Positions 1 through 5,822 of a stretch of DNA of 22,121 nucleotides are shown piece after piece. The notes beneath the pieces are model-generated. The model did no database searches. It saw only the letters and a list, made by a program, of their open reading frames with translations, and was not told where the DNA came from. The position numbers and the translations under genes were made by a program. Source of the stretch: Triparma columacea. Lineage: Eukaryota > Sar > Bolidophyceae > Parmales > Triparmaceae. Positions within the stretch are counted from its first letter, which is position 1, and every line of letters begins with the position of its first letter. Location of the stretch: the NCBI GenBank assembly GCA_030267965.1, contig BRYA01000243.1, positions 1-22,121 on the forward strand, given 5' to 3'.

Positions 1-330
1 CACTCCAAGAACCATCTAGGCGGTACTATCCTCTTCCTAGTCGGATATGACTCGAATGGTCATATCCGTATCGTCGCATTCATGTTCTATGACGGCGAAA
101 CAAGCGAGAACTACAAACTGTTTGCCGAGAGGTGCAAGGTTGCTGGATGGAATCATCCTTGGGGGCGACCCCGAGGCTTCTAACCGGAGCCCCCCGTCGT
201 GTCGGACTGACAGGGCCGCCGCCATCAACGCATTTTTGCCCGAACTAACAAGATTATACTGTGGGGCTCGGTTTTGTCAAATAATCAATTCTGCGAGAGG
301 CTCGGGCGCCTCGGTTTTGTGTAATCCTTA
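1..330 (+). pseudogene. MULE-type transposase fragment, decayed and cut by the left window edge
   Basis: Frame 1 is open from the left edge to a TAA at 181-183. It reads GGTILFLVGYDSNG, then IVAFMFYDGETSENY, which is the pattern of the MULE (Mutator-like) transposase core: a G-rich strand, a D.N motif, then an Af...E...(W/Y) block holding the acidic residue. Past the stop, frame 1 gives VVSD at 196-207, and frame 2 continues with DRAAAINAFLPELTR and then YCGARFC. This matches the family's SDR...aln..P...C..H segment, with Arg where His is usual. The frame change coincides with GGAC-TGAC-AGG, which looks like a 4-nt insertion. The in-frame stop plus the frameshift suggest a dead copy. The upstream catalytic Asp would lie outside the window. 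An intron around 130-195 that hides the stop is a weaker alternative. The 331-575 stretch after it shows no gene. Confidence 0.62.
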
Positions 331-575
331 ACTCACACGTCTGTTGCAAAAGCAGACCAGAATAGAGAGGTTATTGTCGGATCTCCTTGACATCGGAGAC
401 CAAATGTACGTAAATAAGACGGTCATTAACACCCTTTCGTAGATAAACTCAGTGGATTTGACGCCATATCGTTTCGGCTATAGTTTTTCACTATTTTTGC
501 TCAACTCGAAGTTCAACCTGGTTGCTAACACTCTCCAATTTCATACCCAGCGTTTCGTTAAACGTTTCTTTCTCG

Positions 576-723
576 ATGGTTACGAAGGCCGGCCGTAAGA
601 AGGCTGCCCCTAAGAAGGCTGCCCCTGCCCAAAAGAACGCGGAGCCCAAGAAGGCTGCCCCCAAGAAGGCTACGAAGGCCGCCCCCAAAAAGGTTGCTCC
701 TAAGAAGGCCGCTCCCAAGAAGG

Positions 724-805
<82 letters not shown>

Positions 806-3593
806 TCCTCCTCCTACTCCTGCTCCTACTCCACCGCAACACTTTGGCTATGCAAGGAGACTCTTGAAGCGGGACGTCCCCGACTACAAGCGCCTTGAGA
901 TGGGCTTTGCGATGAAGTTTCGCATGGTTCTGTGGGAAGACCTCCCCCCCGACACTCTCTTCCAATACGACCTGCCCAGTCGTGACCTTGGGGTAGACAT
1001 CGTTCGCCTCAACGTCGAGAAGTGCCCTGTCGCTACAGGGCAGATGAAACACTATGGCCCGAACTCCAAGGTCACCTACGACCATCTGACCAATTTCGCC
1101 TGGTTCTCGCATTTCATTGTGGGGGTCGACGAGCTCATACTGGGGCTTCTCCCTGTGTCGAGCCTCACCTCCCACGCCCAGATGGTGGTCAATCGCCACC
1201 CCGGCTTCAGAATCTCTAGAGGCACCCTCGAGGAATTTGAGGACCTTGCCGCCAACTTTCTCGGTCAGTCACCACCGCCGGCACCCGAGTGCACCCCCAG
1301 TCTCATGCTCACCGAGCCCTGCGCCACCGAGTCCCTCGGTCAGGCACCGCCGGCAGGTGCCGCCCCAGTTAGCACCCCCTTCTCTCTCCGCCGAGGCCAG
1401 AGAGAGGCGCTCGAGGCATTTCGTGACTCTCTCAAGCAGGTCTTCCGAGTGCAGCTGCCTTGCGGCTACGGGAAAAGTCAGCTTGCGGTGGAGCTCCTCA
1501 AAGACTACCACAGGGTCTTAATCCTCGTAAACTCTAAGGATCTTCTGCATCAATTTTGCGAACGCCTCCGCACCACGACAAGCCACGTCCTCGTCCAACT
1601 CGGCGGCAAACAGACAGCTTGGCCTTCTCCAGACTACCCTAAGAAACAGGCCCTTGTCGCGGTTAGCACCTACCAGAGCGCCTCCAAGGTCTCAAAGAAG
1701 CACCCTTGGAAGTTGATTGTTTGCGACGAGGCTCACCACGTCCAGGGCAAGGACGACGAGGAGAAGGTTGAGGAGGTTGAGGAGGACGACGAGGACGACG
1801 AGGAGGACGACAGCGTATCCTCCCCCACCAGCAACAAAGATGGCGCCAGGGGGTGGCGCCGCGATGTCAACAACCTGACGGACAATGAAACCCGGACCCT
1901 CGAGCTCTCGGCGACCCATCGCGTCAGCGACAAAGACATCGACTACAGTGTCAGCCTCCGCGAGGCCATAAATGAGGAAGCCATTTCTGACTATCAAATC
2001 CGGTTGCACGTGTTAAGCCATTATGGGGACACCACCAAGGCGCTCCTACGGCTCGTTGCGTCGGAGTGTCGCCTCTGGGGCCCAACCCTTCTCTATTTTA
2101 ACACAACTAGCAGTGCCAGCAACTTTTGCACTGCTCTGTGCAACAAGAACGTCCGGGCAGTCATCCTCACGGGCAACACTTCCGTCGACGAAAGGAAAAA
2201 GATTGCCAGCCAGCTGGAACCTGGCGACATCGAGGTGGTCTGCCTCTGTGGCTGTTGGAATGAGAGCTTCGACCACCCCTGCATCTCCGCCGTCGTCTTT
2301 GCCGAGCCCCGTGGCAGTCCTATCAACAAGGTCCAAGTGGCCCAGCGCGGCTCTCGTCTCCACCCCGCTAAGGCCTTTTACCGAATCATACTATGGACAA
2401 CTGCCGGCGATGAGGATGATATCCCCTTTGGGGTTGATAATGAGCTCCTAAGATGTTTCTTCGATCACGACGAAGAATTGCGTGAGTGCGTACGCCATCG
2501 TGGGGGAGGCAAGAACCCCCTCCGTTTCCGTGTGGTGCTCGACCCGAAGCTCGAGGTAAACGAGGAGGAGGCCGAGCTCCTCTATATCCGCGTCTGGGAC
2601 CGCTGCGGGCTGCTCTGTCGCCTCACCCAGCGAGAGAAGGCCCACGCTTTTGTCGCCCTTGAGGAAAAGGGTGAAAAGGTGTTTGATACTCACTCACTCA
2701 AGTTCAGCGACGGCGTTTCAGTCGGCAATTGGTGGAGAACGGGCATAAGAGACGGCAAGATAATCCAAACGGATGAGGATGTGAAGGCGATCCTCATGGC
2801 AAACACCAACATCAAGTCTAAATACGATACCCTCCTTGCAAATCGCAGGAAAAGACTAACTGATAAAGATAAGGCCAACGAATTTGTCACCCTTTTCGAG
2901 GACAAGGGTAAAGTGGTGTTTACTCAAAGGTGTGATCTCACGTTCAGTGACGGCGACTTAGTCGGCGTGTGGTGGAACAATAACAAAAAAGCCGGTGGGA
3001 AAATCGTAACGGATGAGGATGTGAAGGCGATCCTCATGGCAAACACCAACATCAAGTCTGAATACGATACCCTCCTTGCAAATCGCGGCAAGAAGCTCTC
3101 TCCTAAAGATAAGGCCCGCGAATTTGTCGCCCTTGAGGAAAATGGTAAACAGGTGTTTCTGACTCGAGAAAAAGGGAATGATCTCACGTTCAGTAACGGC
3201 GACTTAGTCGCCAATTGGTGGACGAAGAACAAAAAAGCCGGTGGGAAAATCGAAACGGATGAGGATGTGAATGCGATCCTCATGGCAAACACCAACATCA
3301 AGTCTGAATACGATACCCTCCTTGCAAATCGCAGGAAAAGACTAACTGATAAAGATAAGGCCAACGAATTTGTCACCCTTTTCGAGGACAAGGGTAAAGT
3401 GGTGTTTACTCAAAGGTGTGATCTCACGTTCAGTAACGGCGACTTAGTCGGCGTGTGGTGGCAGAATAACAAAAAAGCCGGTGGGATAATCGAAACGGAT
3501 GAGGATGTGAATGCGATCCTCATGGTAAACACCAACATCAAGTCTAAATACGATACCCTCCTTGCAAATCGCGAAAAAAAAAATGTTGGATAA
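576..3593 (+). CDS. SF2 helicase (ResIII/DEAH-type) with Lys/Ala/Pro-rich tail and four C-terminal repeats
   Basis: Intact single-exon frame of 1005 aa. The ATG at 576 is chosen because the open frame upstream has no ATG, and its context (TCTCGATGG) has G at +4. Order: a histone-H1-like KKAAPKK tail (residues 5-50) and an Ala-Pro run to about 90. Helicase core: Q-motif-like LRRGQREALEAF, Walker A CGYGKS (296-301), DEAH box (384-387), SAT (about 445-447), motif VI QRGSRLHP (about 590). A strongly acidic insert (EEVEEDDEDDEEDD) sits between the DEAH box and SAT. Residues about 688-1000 hold four copies of an 80-82 residue module with core FS(D/N)G..V..WW....K..G.I.TDEDV.AILM.NTNIKS.YDTLLANR. 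Core residues are present, so ATP-dependent nucleic-acid translocation is expected; the substrate is unknown. The basic tail suggests chromatin or DNA contact (inference). Repeat-bearing SF2 helicases of this sort are typical of algal and large-virus genomes, so a transferred origin is possible but unproven. Confidence 0.82.
724..804 (+). repeat. GCTCCT hexanucleotide microsatellite coding for (Ala-Pro)n
   Basis: About thirteen tandem GCTCCT units inside the helicase N-terminus encode an uninterrupted Ala-Pro run. It is followed by degenerate units ending in PPPTPAPTPP. The run separates the Lys-rich tail from the folded part like a stiff linker. Copy number is probably variable between strains (inference). 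Confidence 0.9.
2635..3585 (+). repeat. Four tandem 240-246 bp repeats in the helicase C-terminus
   Basis: The GGATGAGGATGTGAA(G/T)GCGAT landmark recurs at 2771, 3011, 3257 and 3497, giving spacings of 240, 246 and 240 bp. Copies 2 and 4 are nearly identical over about 220 bp at an offset of 486 bp, while copies 1 and 3 differ more. A two-unit block was therefore probably duplicated recently. All units keep the reading frame. Confidence 0.9.
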
Positions 3594-3780
3594 GGATGAG
3601 TATAGGGGAAGAGAGAAATATAGAATGTAGGGGAAGAATAAGGAGGGGGGAGGGTTGGGGGGAGGGGGGGGGTTTAATAACTACGACAAGAGCAAAACTC
3701 AAAGGCCGCAAAAGAAACATATGGAGCCATTCTTTACATTCTTGGAAAAACATTTAAAGATTCGTTCTCCTCCCTCTAAC

Positions 3781-4528
3781 CTAATGTTCCTCCCCGTCGT
3801 CCACGTACCCCTCCGGTAGCTTTGCCTCATTAACTAACACGTCTTCGCTTATAAGTCCCCAGACCTTAACGTCCCCCATCCCCTGTCCCTCGAATAGTTT
3901 TGTCCTGTTTGGCATACCGCTTTCTGGCGGTGGGTCAATGAACATCTTCAGCTCAACCACGCACGCGCACTCTACGACGGTGCAACCGAGCAGCTTCACG
4001 CACTGGATTCCGGCGGAGAGAGTGCCACCGGTTGCTACGAGGTCGTCGATTATTAGGACTCTCTCGCCTGGGCTCAGCGCGTGCTGTGGGAGGGTGGGGA
4101 GGGGGGGGGGGAGAGGGAGAGAGACGACGTGAAAGGAGGGTTGAGTAAGCCTTCAAAAGACTGACGCATGCATAACCCCAAACCAACCTCACCTTCTGTA
4201 TGCACATCCCTCCCCTCTTCCCGTACTCGCACTCGTACTCCCCGCTGCTTACGCAGTTTGGCATCTTCCCCTTTTTCCTGATCATTATGAACTTCTTATT
4301 CAGGCCCAGTGCTATCGGTGGCCCTAGAACGAATCCCCTGGCGTCCATCCCAGCGACGGCGTCGATCTCTAGGGTTGAGTAGCGGGATACGAAGATGTCG
4401 ACGATGCGCTGGAACATTGAGGGACGGGAGAGGAAACCACCGATGTCGTAGAAACGGGGGATACCCTTGAAGGGGAAGTAAGGCATTACCGCGGCTATCT
4501 CGCGGGCCTCAGGGCCGTCTTGGGTGTA
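3781..4528 (-). CDS. APRT: Adenine phosphoribosyltransferase (APRT), 5' exon not located
   Basis: Purine salvage enzyme: adenine + PRPP to AMP + PPi, cytosolic. Two exons are clear: 4528-4193 and 4083-3781, joined in phase 0 across a 109-nt intron (4192-4084, donor AAG|GTGAGG, acceptor CCCACAG|CAC). The protein shows MPYFPFKGIPRFYDIGGF (the family's IPDFPxPGIxFxDIT segment), AVAGMDARGFVLGPPIAL, IRKKGKMP (flexible loop region), EYECEYGK, and the PRPP-binding motif VLIIDDLVATGGT with both Asp residues. The tail CTVVECACVVEL matches the family. The 4528 exon starts after CTCGCAG with a CTAAC branch site upstream, and its first 14 codons (YTQDGPEAREIAAV) look like the usual N-terminal helix. A further 5' exon carrying the start codon should therefore lie at higher coordinates; I could not find one with a matching phase. 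If no exon exists, ATG 4486 is the fallback start. It converges with the helicase gene. Confidence 0.9.
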
Positions 4529-5084
4529 CTGCGAGGGGGTGGGGAGGGTTAGTCGGGGGGGGGGGGGAGGGAAGTTGTGAAGGTGACTACTACATGTGTT
4601 TATGGAACTGCCTGTTCATTCGCATGAGCGTGTTTTCTAATGAAATTGCACGCGCTATAATTTAAGTGCATGCGCTAATGTAAATACATACGCTAATGTA
4701 CTAGGAGGAGCAAGGCACTGCCTGAGTGGGCAGAACAAATCCATAATGCAATGTTTTCTGGATAGTTTTTCGGCCTGATGCTCGCAATATAATCCCGCAA
4801 ATTTTACTTTAGCAACGAAACTGTGTCGAGAATAACGGCAAAGCTCAACAAGAAGCCAAAGAAGAAGATCATCATCCGACCATTGACGTCCTTCTCCTCC
4901 ATTTTGCCCCAAAATGTGATAATACGGATTTAAAAGTGAATAACCCCCTCCTCTATTGTCTACTTCTCCAACTTACTTTGTCGCTCATTCTATATAATAA
5001 TGTTGAGAGAGGTGCTCAAGGATTTGACTATCCCTGATCGGAAAGCTTTGGCAAATCTCCTTTCGTCAAAAGCTAGGGCAAATA
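4529..5084. other. Gap between APRT and the CX9C gene
   Basis: The part next to 4529 is the 3' end of an APRT intron: a poly-C tract and a CTAAC branch site on the minus strand. It should also contain the missing first APRT exon. A GTATGT donor-like site occurs on the minus strand at 4691, but the frame before it does not fit in phase 0. Near 4991-5000 the plus strand has TATATAATA, followed at once by an ATG that opens a 34-codon frame (5000-5104). That frame overlaps the CX9C start in another frame and may act as an upstream ORF. Confidence 0.5.
4804..4902 (-). CDS. Possible 32-aa single-pass membrane peptide
   Basis: The minus strand carries an ATG-started frame of 32 codons. It has a charged start (MEEKDVNGR) followed by a hydrophobic stretch of about 20 residues (MMIFFFGFLLSFAVILDTVS) and ends LLK-stop. 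It has the length and shape of small ER membrane subunits, but I recognise no family. It could equally be a chance frame, or part of an upstream APRT exon; the donor-like AA|GTAAAA near its end has the wrong phase for that. Nothing independent supports expression. Confidence 0.2.
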   Translation of the reverse strand: MEEKDVNGRMMIFFFGFLLSFAVILDTVSLLK

Positions 5085-5627
5085 ATGGAGAATCTATCTG
5101 GTGATGATATGTGGGCAATGGCAAAGGTGCGATAAATGATATTATACTATCCATATCTACTTTCAAATTATCAATACGTGCTAAAATAGGCAAAATAGAC
5201 AACATCCCAAACCAGTGCCCGCTCCCAATCCTTCCACTCAAATGAGGCCTCAATACTTGCAAACTCGCTCGTACACACACACACATGCACAATCTCTCAA
5301 ATCCCATAAACCTCCTCCACCACCACCCCTCTAAACCCCCCCCCTTCACCAATTCCCTCCCCTCCCCCCCAGGTCCTTCGTGAGAAGTGCACAGTCCCCG
5401 CCTTAAACGTGTCCCAGTGCAAGCTCCTCTCCTCCGATCCCGCCGCCTGCTCCACCCAGTCAACCGAGGCCTCCTCCTGCCTCCACACCGTCTACGCAAA
5501 GACTGTGTCTGAGTGCGGGGAGAGCTATAAAGCGTATAGGGAATGCTTGGTTGAGAAGAGAGGGGTTTACAGCAAGTGCAGGGACGTTGAGGCCAAGTTC
5601 AAGGAGTGCGCTCAGGCAAAGGTATAA
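5085..5627 (+). CDS. CX9C (CHCH-type) mitochondrial protein, complex I NDUFA8-like
   Basis: Two exons, 5085-5126 and 5373-5627, with a 246-nt intron (AAG|GTGCGA to CCCCCCCAG|GTC) joined in phase 0, give 98 aa. The short first exon encodes MENLSGDDMWAMAK. The second carries eight cysteines. The last four form a clear twin CX9C (CGESYKAYREC and CRDVEAKFKEC, 10 residues apart), the helical-hairpin fold oxidised by Mia40 in the mitochondrial intermembrane space. The first four are also spaced by exactly nine residues each. Two CX9C pairs in one protein resemble NDUFA8 of complex I, and the end (C..VEAKFKEC) is close to that family's CRKQQAKFDEC, but the protein is much shorter. A cytochrome-oxidase assembly factor is the alternative. 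It converges with the 5823-8675 gene. Confidence 0.72.
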
Positions 5628-5822
5628 GACACCTTTAGGTTGTAAGGCCTAAGGAGTTCTCTGGTTTCGTTTTTGCGAAATATGAACCCCGAACCGAACC
5701 TTCTCCTCCAACCCGTCCCCCCTTTGTATTAAAACCAGCCTCTAGAAAGAAAAGAAAGCTTCCCATTTAAACTCTCCATCATTTTTAATCTCCCCCCCTC
5801 TCCCCCCTTCCCCCTCCCCTTT

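Noticed and set aside
522..575. Extended helicase start at 522
   Set aside because: The codon at 522 is TTG, not ATG. The first ATG in frame is 576, in better context.
558..1199. 213-codon minus-strand frame with an RSRSRS run, resembling an SR splicing protein
   Set aside because: The RS run is only the antisense reading of the Ala-Pro microsatellite. The plus-strand helicase frame explains the region.
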